Shown here piece by piece: positions 17,089 through 25,955 of a stretch of DNA of 64,000 nt. The notes under the pieces are model-generated. The model did no database searches, was not told the origin of the DNA, and saw only the letters and a program-made list of their open reading frames with translations. Within the stretch, counting starts at the first letter, position 1. Each line of letters starts with the position of its first letter. The DNA is taken from contig NZ_MUYA01000008.1 of NCBI RefSeq assembly GCF_002015115.1, positions 136,650 to 200,649 on the forward strand, in the 5' to 3' direction. The position numbers and the translations under genes are program-made. Origin of the DNA: Haemophilus paracuniculus (GTDB lineage: Bacteria > Pseudomonadota > Gammaproteobacteria > Enterobacterales > Pasteurellaceae).

Positions 17089-18909
17089 TTACTCTACGGT
17101 AACAGATTTCGCTAAGTTACGAGGTTGATCCACATCGGTGCCTTTAATTAAAGCAACGTGGTATGAAAGTAATTGTAACGGCACGGTATAGAAAATTGGT
17201 GCGGTAATTTCATCTACTTTCGGGAACACAAGGGTTTTGTGTCCTAAGCCTGCATCGTGGTCGGCGAAAATGTAAAGCTGACCGCCTCTCGCACGCACTT
17301 CTTCGATGTTTGATTTCACTTTTTCGAGCAAATCATTTTCAGGGGCAACCACGATCACTGGCATATCGCTGTCGATTAACGCGAGTGGTCCGTGTTTCAA
17401 TTCGCCTGCGGCATAGGCTTCGGCGTGAATGTAAGAAATTTCTTTCAATTTCAACGCTGATTCCATTGCGATTGGGTAAAACTCACCACGACCTAAGAAT
17501 AAAGTATGGTGCTTCTCAGCAAAATCGGCAGATAATTGTTCAATTTCTTTATCTGATACCAAGGCACTTTCAATTTGAGCAGGTAAACGTTGTAAAGCGG
17601 CAACGATTTGTTGCTCTTTGTCCTCGCTGATATTGCCTTTTACACGTCCAAGTGCAGCGGTTAAAAGTAGTAAACACGTTAATTGGGTGGTAAATGCTTT
17701 GGTGGATGCTACGCCAACTTCAACACCCGCACGGGTCATAAATGCAAAGTCTGATTCACGCACAAGAGAGGAACTTGCTACGTTACAAATCGTCATTGCA
17801 GCCATAAATCCTGATTCTTTTGCAAGACGTAACGCTGCAAGAGTATCAGCGGTTTCACCCGATTGTGAAATCGTTACTAGCAAGCTGTTTGGACGAGTTA
17901 CGAATTTGCGATAGCGGAATTCTGAGGCGATTTCCACATCACACGCCACACCTGCAATGGACTCAAACCAGTAGCGAGCGACCATACCTGCATTGTAAGA
18001 CGTACCACACGCCACGATTTGGATATGTTCCACTTTTTTGAGGATTTGTTCCGCATTCGCCCCGATGGCGTCCAAATTCACTTTACCGTTAGCGATACGC
18101 CCTTCAAGGGTATTCATAATCGCCACTGGCTGTTCAAAAATCTCTTTTTGCATATAGTGGCGGTATTGCCCCTTGTCCGCCGCATCTTGCTCGAAATTGC
18201 CTTCGTGGATTTCACGCTCAACGCTTGCCCCTGCACGGTCAAAAATATCCACTGTACGGCGAGTGATTTCCGCCACATCGCCCTCTTCAAGGTAGATAAA
18301 ACGGCGAGTTACGCTTAATAGTGCAAGCGGGTCAGACGCAATAAAATTCTCGCCCACGCCCAAACCGATCACGAGCGGACTGCCCGAACGTGCCACGATT
18401 AAACGCTCTGGATCGTCTTGGTTCATTACCACTGTGCCGTACGCCCCACGCAGCTGCACCACGGTTTTTTGCACCGCTTCTAACAAGGTTTTAGCGGTGC
18501 GGAATTCCCATTCCACCAAGTGAGCGATAACTTCGGTGTCCGTTTGCGATTGGAACACATAGCCACGGGATTGTAATTCGGTGCGAAGTTCTTCGTAGTT
18601 TTCGATGATACCGTTATGCACCACCGCAATTTTGCCCGAACGGTGTGGGTGAGCATTGGTTTCAGATGGCTCGCCGTGGGTCGCCCAGCGTGTGTGTGCG
18701 ATCCCCGTGCCACCTAAAATTGGGTTAGCTTCAATCGCCTCGTCAAGGGCTTTCACTTTGCCCACACGGCGAACGATTTGCATTTCGTGCTTATCATTCA
18801 ACACCGCCACCCCTGCTGAATCGTAACCACGATATTCCAAACGGTGTAAACCGTCCACCAGGATTTCTGCTACATCACGTTGTGCTACTGCACCGACAAT
18901 TCCACACAT
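17089..18909 (-). CDS. glmS: Glutamine-fructose-6-phosphate aminotransferase
   Basis: Makes glucosamine-6-phosphate from fructose-6-phosphate and glutamine, the entry step to peptidoglycan and LPS amino sugars. 606 residues. The class II glutaminase domain starts with the nucleophile Cys2 in MCGIVGAV and has [18 protein letters not shown] (about 72-89). Two SIS domains follow (CGTSYNAG near 298 and [29 protein letters not shown]). The C-terminal [11 protein letters not shown] is the conserved tail that closes on the active site. No glmS ribozyme is seen in the leader. A DeoR-type regulator lies upstream on the same strand with a family A repeat between. Confidence 0.97.
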   Translation of the reverse strand: MCGIVGAVAQRDVAEILVDGLHRLEYRGYDSAGVAVLNDKHEMQIVRRVGKVKALDEAIEANPILGGTGIAHTRWATHGEPSETNAHPHRSGKIAVVHNGIIENYEELRTELQSRGYVFQSQTDTEVIAHLVEWEFRTAKTLLEAVQKTVVQLRGAYGTVVMNQDDPERLIVARSGSPLVIGLGVGENFIASDPLALLSVTRRFIYLEEGDVAEITRRTVDIFDRAGASVEREIHEGNFEQDAADKGQYRHYMQKEIFEQPVAIMNTLEGRIANGKVNLDAIGANAEQILKKVEHIQIVACGTSYNAGMVARYWFESIAGVACDVEIASEFRYRKFVTRPNSLLVTISQSGETADTLAALRLAKESGFMAAMTICNVASSSLVRESDFAFMTRAGVEVGVASTKAFTTQLTCLLLLTAALGRVKGNISEDKEQQIVAALQRLPAQIESALVSDKEIEQLSADFAEKHHTLFLGRGEFYPIAMESALKLKEISYIHAEAYAAGELKHGPLALIDSDMPVIVVAPENDLLEKVKSNIEEVRARGGQLYIFADHDAGLGHKTLVFPKVDEITAPIFYTVPLQLLSYHVALIKGTDVDQPRNLAKSVTVE

Positions 18910-18990
18910 AATTTTTGTTTCCTATGAGTTTGATATTAAAAATAAGTAAAAATTTGCGGTAATCTGACCGCTTGTATTCCTTTCTCTTTT

Positions 18991-19095
18991 GCCCCCTTCG
19001 GTCTCGCTTTGCTCGACCACTTCCCCCGCTAGCGGGGGCAGATCTGATCTTCCCCCGTTTACGGGGGAAGTACCACCGAAGGTGGGGTAGGGGGC
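18991..19095. repeat. Palindromic repeat family A, copy 2
   Basis: 105 bp bounded by GCCCCCT (18991) and AGGGGGC (ending 19095). One half carries GGTC..GACC and CCCCCGC-TA-GCGGGGG arms, the other CTTCCCCCGT-TTAC-GGGGGAAG and CACC-GAA-GGTG. The CACC/GGTG arm replaces CGCC/GGCG of other copies by paired changes. It lies between the DeoR-type regulator and glmS, both leftward. Confidence 0.8.
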
Positions 19096-19099
19096 AGCC

Positions 19100-19855
19100 C
19101 TAATTTGCGATAATTACCTCAACCCCCACCGCCTCAATCTGAGCCTTAATTTCGGGGGAAAGTTCATTATCGGTAATCAAGCGGTCAATCTGCGACCATT
19201 CCAGTTCAAGGTTCGGCATTTTACGGCAGATTTTTTGCGATTCCACCAGCACGATCACTTCCCTCGCCACGTCCGCCATTACTTGACTTAACCCGACCAA
19301 CTCGTTGAAGGTGGTTGTGCCACGAGCCAAATCGACCCCGTCCGCCCCGATAAAAAGTTGGTCGAAATCGTAAGAGCGTAGCACCTGTTCCGCCACCTTG
19401 CCTTGAAAAGATTCCGAGCGAGCGTCCCAAGTGCCGCCTGTCATCAGCACAGTCGGCTCGTTTTCGAGGGCGGTTAATTCGTTCGCCAACGCTAACGAAT
19501 TAGTCATAATCACTAAACCCGTTTGATGCAAGGCTTTGACTAACGCTCCCGTGGTGCTGCCGCTGTCGATAATAATACGATTGTGATCTCGAATCAGTTT
19601 CGCCGCCTCATTGGCAATCGCTAACTTTTGTTTTGAAAGATGTTCGCTTTCGTCAATCAACTCGGTTGGCATTTTGATCGCCCCACCATAACGGCGAAGA
19701 AGAAAACCGCTCTCTTCAAGGGCGGTTAAATCCTTACGAATCGTTACTTCCGAAGTCTCAAATAAAGTCGCTAAATCTTCGACACTCACTTCCCCTTGCT
19801 CTTGCACCATTGTCGCAATCAAGTGGCGGCGTTGTTGGGTGTTGCGTTTTGACAT
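19100..19855 (-). CDS. DeoR/GlpR-family transcriptional regulator
   Basis: 251 residues. The N-terminal winged helix-turn-helix is VSVEDLATLFETSEVTIRKDL (about 19-39) with the family RRYGGA motif after it. The C-terminal DeoRC domain, which senses sugar phosphates, has IIIDSGSTTGALVKAL (about 94-109) and VLMTGGTWDARSESFQG. It is upstream of glmS on the same strand. In Pseudomonas a DeoR-type protein (GlmR) sits next to glmS and controls amino-sugar metabolism, so a role in glmS control is plausible, but the effector cannot be read from the sequence. Confidence 0.88.
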   Translation of the reverse strand: MSKRNTQQRRHLIATMVQEQGEVSVEDLATLFETSEVTIRKDLTALEESGFLLRRYGGAIKMPTELIDESEHLSKQKLAIANEAAKLIRDHNRIIIDSGSTTGALVKALHQTGLVIMTNSLALANELTALENEPTVLMTGGTWDARSESFQGKVAEQVLRSYDFDQLFIGADGVDLARGTTTFNELVGLSQVMADVAREVIVLVESQKICRKMPNLELEWSQIDRLITDNELSPEIKAQIEAVGVEVIIAN

Positions 19856-20004
19856 ATTGAACCTCGATCATAAATTTCGTTTTAAGTTTCGATTCGTAAA
19901 AACGGACGGCATTATAAAGAGAATGATCAAAAAGTAAAAGGAAAATTTGAAAAATGCTCAACAAGGGGGTAGATTGAGCCAAATTTCTGCGAGAGAGTTA
20001 CATA

Positions 20005-20484
20005 ATGGAAAAAATCGAAAATCAGACCCCTTGCCCGTGCCAATCGGGCAAACATTATGGCGAATGTTGCCAACCGTTTCACGCATTTAGCCAATATCCC
20101 CCCACCGCCGAACAGCTAATGCGTTCTCGCTACACGGCGTTTTACTTGGCGAATGCGGATTACATCGTGCAAACCACCGTGCCAGCTCAACAGCCGTTGC
20201 TTGATGTGGCGGCAATCCAAGCGTGGGGCGAAAACACCGAATGGGCGGGGTTGGAAATCGTGCAACATCAACCGCAGATCAGCAAAATCCACAGCCAAGT
20301 GGAATTTAACGCTTTCTTTCGAACCGAAAGTAAAATAGAAACCCACCACGAAAAATCTCTATTCGTCCAAATTAACGGACGCTGGTTTTTTGTCGATCCC
20401 ACCGTACCATTACCCGCACAAAAACAGCCCTGCTTTTGCGGTTCGGGCAAAAAATTTAAGCATTGTTGTGGGGCGTGGTTGTAG
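20005..20484 (+). CDS. ychJ: YchJ-family SEC-C zinc-binding protein
   Basis: 159-residue protein of the UPF0225 family with a SEC-C zinc motif at each end: [13 protein letters not shown] (about 9-21) and [13 protein letters not shown] (about 143-155). The central part has [20 protein letters not shown], diagnostic of YchJ. SEC-C motifs bind zinc and often ribosomes or SecB, but the function of YchJ is unknown. Single gene, divergent from the DeoR-type regulator. Confidence 0.93.
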   Translation: MEKIENQTPCPCQSGKHYGECCQPFHAFSQYPPTAEQLMRSRYTAFYLANADYIVQTTVPAQQPLLDVAAIQAWGENTEWAGLEIVQHQPQISKIHSQVEFNAFFRTESKIETHHEKSLFVQINGRWFFVDPTVPLPAQKQPCFCGSGKKFKHCCGAWL

Positions 20485-20590
20485 TTCCAAACGATTAGTT
20501 TTTTGATATTCCATTTGGTTATTTGCACCCCCTGATTTTTTGCCTAAAATGCCTCGCAATTTTGTTTTACCTATCAATAAGGAATGAATT

Positions 20591-21370
20591 ATGTTGAAAA
20601 AATTATCAGTGATTGCGTTATCGGCGGTAGCATTAGCCACTTCGGTGCAGGCGGTGGCGAAAGAGAGTTTGTTAGAGCGTATCAATAATAAAGGCACGAT
20701 CACGGTCGGCACGGAAGGCACTTACGCCCCGTTCACTTACCACGACGCAAGCGGTAGATTAACGGGCTACGATGTGGAAGTTACCAAAGCGGTGGCGGAA
20801 AAATTGGGCGTGAAAGTCGATTTTAAAGAGACCCAATGGGACGCAATGTTGGCAGGTTTGAAAGCGGATCGCTTTGATCTCGTGGCGAACCAAGTGGGCT
20901 TAACCACCCCAGAACGCCAAGCGACCTTTGATAAATCAGAATCATACAGTTGGAGCGGTGCGATGTTGGTGGCTCGTCAAGATTCCACCATTACCGCCCC
21001 AGAGCAAGTGAAAGGCGTAAAAGCGGCTCAAACCCTCAGCTCAAACTACGGCGAATTGGCTCGCAAATATCAAGCGGAGATCGTGCCGATTGACGGTATG
21101 GCACAAGGGTTATTGTTAATCCAGCAAAAACGTGCGGACGTTACGTTCAACGACTCGCTTGCGTTACTCGATTACCTCAAAAAGAACCCAAATTCAGGCT
21201 TAAAACCCGTTTGGGAATCAACCGAAAAAGTGGGTGCTGGCTTTATTGCGAACAAAGGCAACGATGAAGCCCTCGCCAAAATCAGCCAAGCGGTTGTCGA
21301 ATTGCAAAAAGATGGTACACTAAAAAAATTAGGCGAACAGTTCTTCGGTAAAGATATTAGTGTTAAATAA
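20591..21370 (+). CDS. Polar amino-acid ABC transporter, periplasmic binding protein
   Basis: 259-residue family 3 solute-binding protein with a signal peptide (MLKKLSVIALSAVALATSVQAVA). Characteristic segments: GTITVGTEGTYAPFTYHDASGRLTGYDVEV (about 35-64) and WDAMLAGLKADRFDLVANQV. It most resembles the cystine/polar amino-acid binding branch (E. coli FliY/TcyJ, H. influenzae HI1080). The gene overlaps the downstream permease by 11 bases. The ligand is uncertain; cystine is the best guess. Confidence 0.88.
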   Translation: MLKKLSVIALSAVALATSVQAVAKESLLERINNKGTITVGTEGTYAPFTYHDASGRLTGYDVEVTKAVAEKLGVKVDFKETQWDAMLAGLKADRFDLVANQVGLTTPERQATFDKSESYSWSGAMLVARQDSTITAPEQVKGVKAAQTLSSNYGELARKYQAEIVPIDGMAQGLLLIQQKRADVTFNDSLALLDYLKKNPNSGLKPVWESTEKVGAGFIANKGNDEALAKISQAVVELQKDGTLKKLGEQFFGKDISVK

Positions 21371-22076
21371 TTTCCTCACTTCCTTGCCATTTATGACGGA
21401 CGCACGGGCGGAACTCGTGATAAATGGCTTTCTTCCTATGGTGCAAGCGGCGTTTTTAGTTTCGATTCCGCTTGCACTTGCGTCTTTTATTATAGGAATG
21501 ATGATTGCAGTGGGCGTGGCGTTGGTGCGTGTTACCCCTGCAAGCGGTTGGATTCATCGGATTTTTCTCTGGCTAGTCAAAGGCTACATTTCGATCATTC
21601 GTGGCACGCCAATGTTGGTGCAGATTTGTATCGTGTTCTACGGCTTGCCAGCGATTGGGATTTTTATCGATCCAATCCCAGCGGCAATCATCGGCTTTTC
21701 CCTCAACATCGGGGCTTACGGATCGGAAACCATTCGGGCGGCGATTTTGTCTGTGCCAAAAGGACAATGGGAAGCAGGTTACACCATTGGTATGACCTAT
21801 ATGCAGACTTTCCGCCGCATTATCGCCCCCCAAGCGTTCCGTGTTGCCGTGCCGCCATTGAGCAACACTTTTATCGGCTTGTTTAAAGACACCTCGCTCG
21901 CCTCGGTGGTTACGGTTACGGAAATGTTCCGTGTCGCTCAACAAGTGGCGAATATGTCCTACGACTTCCTGCCCGTTTACATCGAAGCAGGCTTGATCTA
22001 CTGGGCATTCTGCTGGGTGCTTTTCCTGATCCAAGCCCGCCTCGAAAAACGCTTTGATCGGTTTGTGGCGAAGTAA
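21360..22076 (+). CDS. Polar amino-acid ABC transporter, permease
   Basis: 238-residue inner-membrane permease of the HisM/GlnP type. The coupling helix that contacts the ATPase is EAGYTIGMTYMQTFRRIIAPQAFRVAVPPLSNT (about 138-170). Starts at a GTG inside the end of the binding-protein gene (21360), so it is translationally coupled. A repeat-family B element of about 140 bp separates it from the ATPase gene. Confidence 0.92.
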   Translation: MLNNFLTSLPFMTDARAELVINGFLPMVQAAFLVSIPLALASFIIGMMIAVGVALVRVTPASGWIHRIFLWLVKGYISIIRGTPMLVQICIVFYGLPAIGIFIDPIPAAIIGFSLNIGAYGSETIRAAILSVPKGQWEAGYTIGMTYMQTFRRIIAPQAFRVAVPPLSNTFIGLFKDTSLASVVTVTEMFRVAQQVANMSYDFLPVYIEAGLIYWAFCWVLFLIQARLEKRFDRFVAK

Positions 22077-22083
22077 ACTTTTT

Positions 22084-22226
22084 ACCCTCTCCCTGATTTT
22101 TCTTCTCAACGAAGAAAAATCTGTCCCTCTCCCGTAAACGGGAGAGGGGTTTAATAGAAAAACTCTCGCCCACTTGTGGGAGAGAGACAGTTTTAAATGC
22201 GTTTAGCATTTAAAACAGAGAGAGGG
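22084..22226. repeat. Palindromic repeat family B, copy 1
   Basis: 143 bp bounded by ACCCTCTCCCTGA and ACAGAGAGAGGG. Hairpins seen are GATTTTTCTTC / GAAGAAAAATC, CTCTCCCG-TAAA-CGGGAGAG, and GTTTTAAATGC-GTTTA-GCATTTAAAAC. The second copy (49854-50056) has the same arms with compensating base changes. It separates the permease and ATPase genes of one transporter. Confidence 0.85.
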
Positions 22227-22248
22227 AATAAACAATGAAATATAAATT

Positions 22249-22995
22249 ATGCTAAAAATCCGCAACATTCACAAAACTTTCGGCGATAATCCCATTTTGC
22301 GTGGGATTGATCTGGATATTGAAAAAGGGCAAGTGGTGGTAATTCTCGGGCCTTCTGGCTCGGGCAAAACCACTTTTTTGCGTTGTTTAAACGCCCTCGA
22401 AATGCCCGAGCAGGGGACGCTAAATTTTGACGGAAACGCACCGCTTGCGGTGGATTTTTCCGCCCGTCCGTCCAAAAAGGAAATTCTCGCCCTGAGACGC
22501 AAATCGGGAATGGTGTTCCAAAATTACAACCTGTTTCCGCATAAAACGGCATTAGAAAATATCATCGAAGCCCCTGTTTTTGTGCAGGGTAAAGCCGTTG
22601 AACAAGCCAAGCAAGAGGCGATGGCGTTGCTTGCAAAAGTGGGCTTGGCGGATAAAGCGGATCTCTACCCGTTCCAACTGTCGGGCGGACAACAGCAACG
22701 GGTCGGCATTGCCCGAGCCTTGGCGATTCAGCCTGAATTGATGTTGTTTGATGAACCCACTTCCGCCCTCGACCCCGAATTAGTGCAAGATGTGCTAAAC
22801 ACGATGAAAGAGCTTGCCAACGAGGGCTGGACAATGGTGGTGGTAACGCACGAAATCAAATTCGCCCTCGATGTGGCGGACGTGGTGGTGGTAATGGACG
22901 GCGGCGAAATTGTCGAACAAGGCTCGCCCGAAGCCCTGTTCAACAACCCCCAACACGAACGCACGAAACGGTTTTTACAGCAAATTCGGGTTTAA
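22249..22995 (+). CDS. Polar amino-acid ABC transporter, ATP-binding protein
   Basis: 248-residue ABC ATPase. Walker A GPSGSGKTT (about 35-43), Q-loop FQNYNLFPH, signature LSGGQQQR (about 144-151), Walker B LMLFDEPTSALDPE and switch His in VVTHE are all intact. Together with the two preceding genes it forms a complete importer matching H. influenzae HI1080-HI1079-HI1078. It has a weak ribosome site because the upstream 170 bp are mostly repeat B. Confidence 0.95.
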   Translation: MLKIRNIHKTFGDNPILRGIDLDIEKGQVVVILGPSGSGKTTFLRCLNALEMPEQGTLNFDGNAPLAVDFSARPSKKEILALRRKSGMVFQNYNLFPHKTALENIIEAPVFVQGKAVEQAKQEAMALLAKVGLADKADLYPFQLSGGQQQRVGIARALAIQPELMLFDEPTSALDPELVQDVLNTMKELANEGWTMVVVTHEIKFALDVADVVVVMDGGEIVEQGSPEALFNNPQHERTKRFLQQIRV

Positions 22996-23040
22996 TCCTT
23001 TTGCAAGGGGTAGGATTTTACAAAATTTCGCATTAGATAT

Positions 23041-23219
23041 TGTTACTTTCTTTGCACGAGCAAAGAAAGTAACCAAAGAAACACGCCCCGAGCATTTTGC
23101 TGATGTTTCGCTTGTTTCTAATTTCTGCGGTCGATTTGTAAACTCGCTTGCTTCGCAAGCTCAAACAGTACAAATCGCCCTTGAAATTAACGAAACCGCT
23201 CAACGCAAAATGACGGGGG
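23041..23219 (+). repeat. Structured repeat family C, copy 1
   Basis: 179 bp. A 14-bp perfect hairpin (GTTACTTTCTTTGC / complement, 23042-23073) is followed by a long folded part closed by CCCCG plus CATTTTGC (23086-23100) pairing with GCAAAATG plus CGGGG (23205-23218), with an inner CGATTTGTA / TACAAATCG stem and a GCTTGC-TTC-GCAAGC tip. Other copies: 29818-29994 and 56224-56403 (reverse). It fills most of the 354-bp gap between the convergent ABC ATPase and mscL genes. Confidence 0.85.
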
Positions 23220-23313
23220 ATTTATTCGAGCAAGGATTCAAAATGTGAGGCAAATTCTTAATGAAACTGAAATTTTCAAAAATCCCACCCCTTGTAGCCA
23301 TTTAGAAAATAAA

Positions 23314-23337
23314 AAAACCGCTCAATCGAGCGGTTTT
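23314..23337 (-). terminator. Terminator after mscL
   Basis: AAAACCGCTC and GAGCGGTTTT pair with a short loop; on the minus strand seven T follow. Confidence 0.85.
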
Positions 23338-23349
23338 CTATTTTCTACA

Positions 23350-23748
23350 TTACTGTTTTTTCGCTAATAAATCACGAATTTCAGCAAGTAATTTTTCTTG
23401 TGCTGGTGGCTCTGCTGGGGCGGCTGGTTCTGGGGCTTTTTTGAGTGAGTTGATCAATTTCACCATACCAAACACCGCAATCGCGATAATTAAGAAATCA
23501 AATACGTTTTGGATAAATGCACCGTATTTGATCATTACCGCTTCGGTTTCGCCTTGTTTTTCTTGTAAAGTGATTGCAAGATCTTTGAAATCTACGCCGC
23601 CGATTAACCAACCGATTGGTGGCATAATCACATCGCTGACAAGTGAAGAAACGATTTTACCGAACGCACCGCCGATGATCACACCGACAGCCATATCTAC
23701 TACGTTACCTTTTACCGCAAATTCACGGAACTCTTTTAAAATGCTCAT
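23350..23748 (-). CDS. mscL: Large-conductance mechanosensitive channel
   Basis: 132-residue pentameric inner-membrane channel that opens under hypo-osmotic shock. N-terminal amphipathic helix [39 protein letters not shown]1 with the gate, periplasmic loop, TM2 ([22 protein letters not shown]) and the C-terminal helical bundle [13 protein letters not shown] are all present. AAGGATTT precedes the ATG. Single gene. Confidence 0.97.
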   Translation of the reverse strand: MSILKEFREFAVKGNVVDMAVGVIIGGAFGKIVSSLVSDVIMPPIGWLIGGVDFKDLAITLQEKQGETEAVMIKYGAFIQNVFDFLIIAIAVFGMVKLINSLKKAPEPAAPAEPPAQEKLLAEIRDLLAKKQ

Positions 23749-23838
23749 TTTAAATCCTTAATAAAAAATTGATGTTCTTTTGCCGAAGCAAAATAGGGGG
23801 CGAATTATACATAAATTCGCCATTTTTGTTAGTGAAAT

Positions 23839-24366
23839 TTAACAAACTTTACTTAATTGTTTACCGAAGCGTTGCACCTGTTGCCAGTCGGTGTATTCGT
23901 ATTCTTTGCTGGCATCGGTGTCGCCTTTGGTGATCTTCATTATCAGTTGAATGCAGAGGCGGTCGAGTAAGGTGTAGCGAGGGTAAAATAAAGCCCCTGC
24001 GAACACTTCCACCACCGTGGGTTGCCATTTGATGCGAGCCAGCAATTTGCGGGTGTAGGTGTTGGTTTGCGGGGTGTTGCGGGTGGCTTTGCGAGCGGTC
24101 AGATTCACGCTAAAAAAGGAGGTGCGTTTTTGGTTGAGTAGGGCGAAATGTTTTTCGATAAATTGTTCGAGCAATTTATCAAAATGCCCGTAGCGAATGG
24201 ACGCCCCGATCACGATTTGATCGTAGCTCGCCAAAATTTCAGGGGAAATACCCGCTTGTTCCCGCAGGGAAAGCACTTCGGTGGCGTGGTCAATATGGCT
24301 GGCAAGTTTTTCGGCAATTTTCTTGGTTTGACCGTCATTAGTGAGATAGAGAATTAAGGTTTTCAT
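23839..24366 (-). CDS. hemG: Menaquinone-dependent protoporphyrinogen oxidase
   Basis: 175-residue flavodoxin-like enzyme that oxidises protoporphyrinogen IX to protoporphyrin IX and passes electrons to the quinone pool, at the inner membrane. FMN loop LYLTNDGQTKKIAEKLA (about 6-22); the HemG-specific insert helix region follows RKATRNTPQTNTYTRKLL. Its ATG immediately follows the trkH stop codon, the same trkH-hemG operon as in E. coli. Confidence 0.93.
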   Translation of the reverse strand: MKTLILYLTNDGQTKKIAEKLASHIDHATEVLSLREQAGISPEILASYDQIVIGASIRYGHFDKLLEQFIEKHFALLNQKRTSFFSVNLTARKATRNTPQTNTYTRKLLARIKWQPTVVEVFAGALFYPRYTLLDRLCIQLIMKITKGDTDASKEYEYTDWQQVQRFGKQLSKVC

Positions 24367-25845
24367 TTAATCTTTCCAAAATACAGGGCTTAAAATAACG
24401 AGAAGCGTGAACACTTCCAAACGACCGCACACCATTGCAATGGTCAGCACCCATTTGGCGGCGTCTGGCACTTGGGTGAAATTACTGCTCACCGAGCCGA
24501 GGGCTGGCCCGAGATTGTTGAGACTGGCGACCACCGCATTGAAGCCGTCAAAGGGTTCCATTCCACAGGCGATTACCGCTAACCAGCAGACCAAAAAGAC
24601 AAACAAGTAGGCGGCGAAAAACGCCCAAATACCTTCTTCAATCCGTTCGGAAAAAACGTGTTTGCCGAGTTTGATTGGCTTGACCGTGTTCGGGTGAACG
24701 AAGCGGTGTATTTCTCGGTTGGCTTGCAAATAAAGTAATAGCACGCGGATCACTTTCAATCCTCCCCCCGTTGAGCCAGCACAACCGCCGATAAAGGAAG
24801 CCAGCACCAGCAAAATCGGCAAAAAGGACGACCACGAGGAAAAATCGGTAGTAGTGAAGCCTGCGGTGGTGGAAATCGACACCGATTGAAATAACGCTTG
24901 CTCAAAGGTGGTTTTTGGGTCGTCAAAATAGTTGTAAAAGCTCAACACCACCACGCAAGTTACGAACAGGGCGAGCTGAATAAATACGAACGAGCGAAAT
25001 TCATAATCCTGCCAGTAAAGGCGGCTAAAAATCGACTGTTTGCGTTTGTTGTTGCGATCTTTGAGTTGGTCGAACAGGGCAAAATGCAAGCCGAAATTAC
25101 AGGACGAAATCAGCAAAAAGGCGACCGTGATGTAGTTGATCGCCGAGCTGTTAAAGTAGCCGATACTCGCATCGTGGGTGGAAAATCCGCCAATCGAAAT
25201 GGTGGCAAAACTGTGGGAAATTGCATCGAACGGGGTCATTCCTGCCAGCCAAAAGGCGAAAGCACAAAGCACCGTCAGCGTGAGGTAAATCTGCCAGAGC
25301 ATTTTTGAGGTTTCGGCGAAGCGTGGCCGCATTTTTTGATCTTTGAGCGGGCCAGGCATTTCCGCACGGTATAATTTGCCGAGACCGATCATCGGAATAA
25401 TCGCAATCGCAAGCACGATGATCCCCATTCCGCCTAGCCATTGCAGAAATTGGCGATAGAACAACATCGCTTTGGGTAGGGTGTCTAAGCCCGTAATCAC
25501 GGTCGCCCCCGTGGTGGTTAGCCCCGAAAACGACTCAAACACCGATTCGCTAAAATTCAAATCAGGCTTTTCGAGCAGAATAAAAGGCACAGCCCCCAAC
25601 GAGCCAAGCACCACCCAGAACAGCACCACAATTAAAAATCCCTCACGGGAACGCAGTTCGTTTTTGTGCTTGCGACAGAACCACCAAAGCACCGCCCCAA
25701 CGGTAAAATTGAGCAGAAAGGCTTCCAAAAAGGCTCGACCGCCGCCGTCATCATAAATTAACGCCACGAACGCAGGCACAAGCATTGTGAATGAAAAGCT
25801 CATCACAAGAATGCCGACAATTCGCATAATGGTAAAAAACTGCAC
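24367..25845 (-). CDS. trkH: Trk potassium uptake protein TrkH
   Basis: Potassium-translocating membrane subunit of the Trk system, 492 residues from the GTG at 25845. This start gives VQFFTIMRIVGIL, which aligns end to end with E. coli TrkH, and GAGG lies upstream; a 24-codon longer frame runs through an uptake sequence and lacks support. Four pore-loop repeats are visible, for example SGLTTTGATVITGLD, FATISIGGFSTHDASIGYF and SISTTAGFTTTDFSSW. Needs TrkA, not in this window. First gene of the trkH-hemG operon. Confidence 0.95.
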   Translation of the reverse strand: MQFFTIMRIVGILVMSFSFTMLVPAFVALIYDDGGGRAFLEAFLLNFTVGAVLWWFCRKHKNELRSREGFLIVVLFWVVLGSLGAVPFILLEKPDLNFSESVFESFSGLTTTGATVITGLDTLPKAMLFYRQFLQWLGGMGIIVLAIAIIPMIGLGKLYRAEMPGPLKDQKMRPRFAETSKMLWQIYLTLTVLCAFAFWLAGMTPFDAISHSFATISIGGFSTHDASIGYFNSSAINYITVAFLLISSCNFGLHFALFDQLKDRNNKRKQSIFSRLYWQDYEFRSFVFIQLALFVTCVVVLSFYNYFDDPKTTFEQALFQSVSISTTAGFTTTDFSSWSSFLPILLVLASFIGGCAGSTGGGLKVIRVLLLYLQANREIHRFVHPNTVKPIKLGKHVFSERIEEGIWAFFAAYLFVFLVCWLAVIACGMEPFDGFNAVVASLNNLGPALGSVSSNFTQVPDAAKWVLTIAMVCGRLEVFTLLVILSPVFWKD

Positions 25846-25917
25846 AAAAACCTCAAAAATCTGCTTACAAGCGGTTAGATTGGGGCGAATTTTAGCAAAA
25901 AAGCCCCAAAACGACAA

Positions 25918-25939
25918 AAGCCCCCAAGTTGGGGGCTTT
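25918..25939 (-). terminator. Terminator after the DUF937-OmpA gene
   Basis: AAAGCCCCCAA / TTGGGGGCTTT, an 11-bp self-complementary stem 17 bases beyond the stop codon; on the minus strand TTTTG follows. Confidence 0.8.
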
Positions 25940-25955
25940 GTATTAAGAGAGAAAA

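Noticed and set aside
18910..19095. glmS leader examined for a glmS ribozyme
   Set aside because: No conserved core was seen; the region is mostly the family A repeat and an uptake sequence.
22910..23248. Open frame across family C copy 1 encoding VTKETRPEHFADVS-like peptide, with a similar frame at 29779-29988
   Set aside because: The frame shifts relative to the other copy after the tip hairpin and has no ribosome site. Changes keep base pairing, not codons, so it is not a gene.
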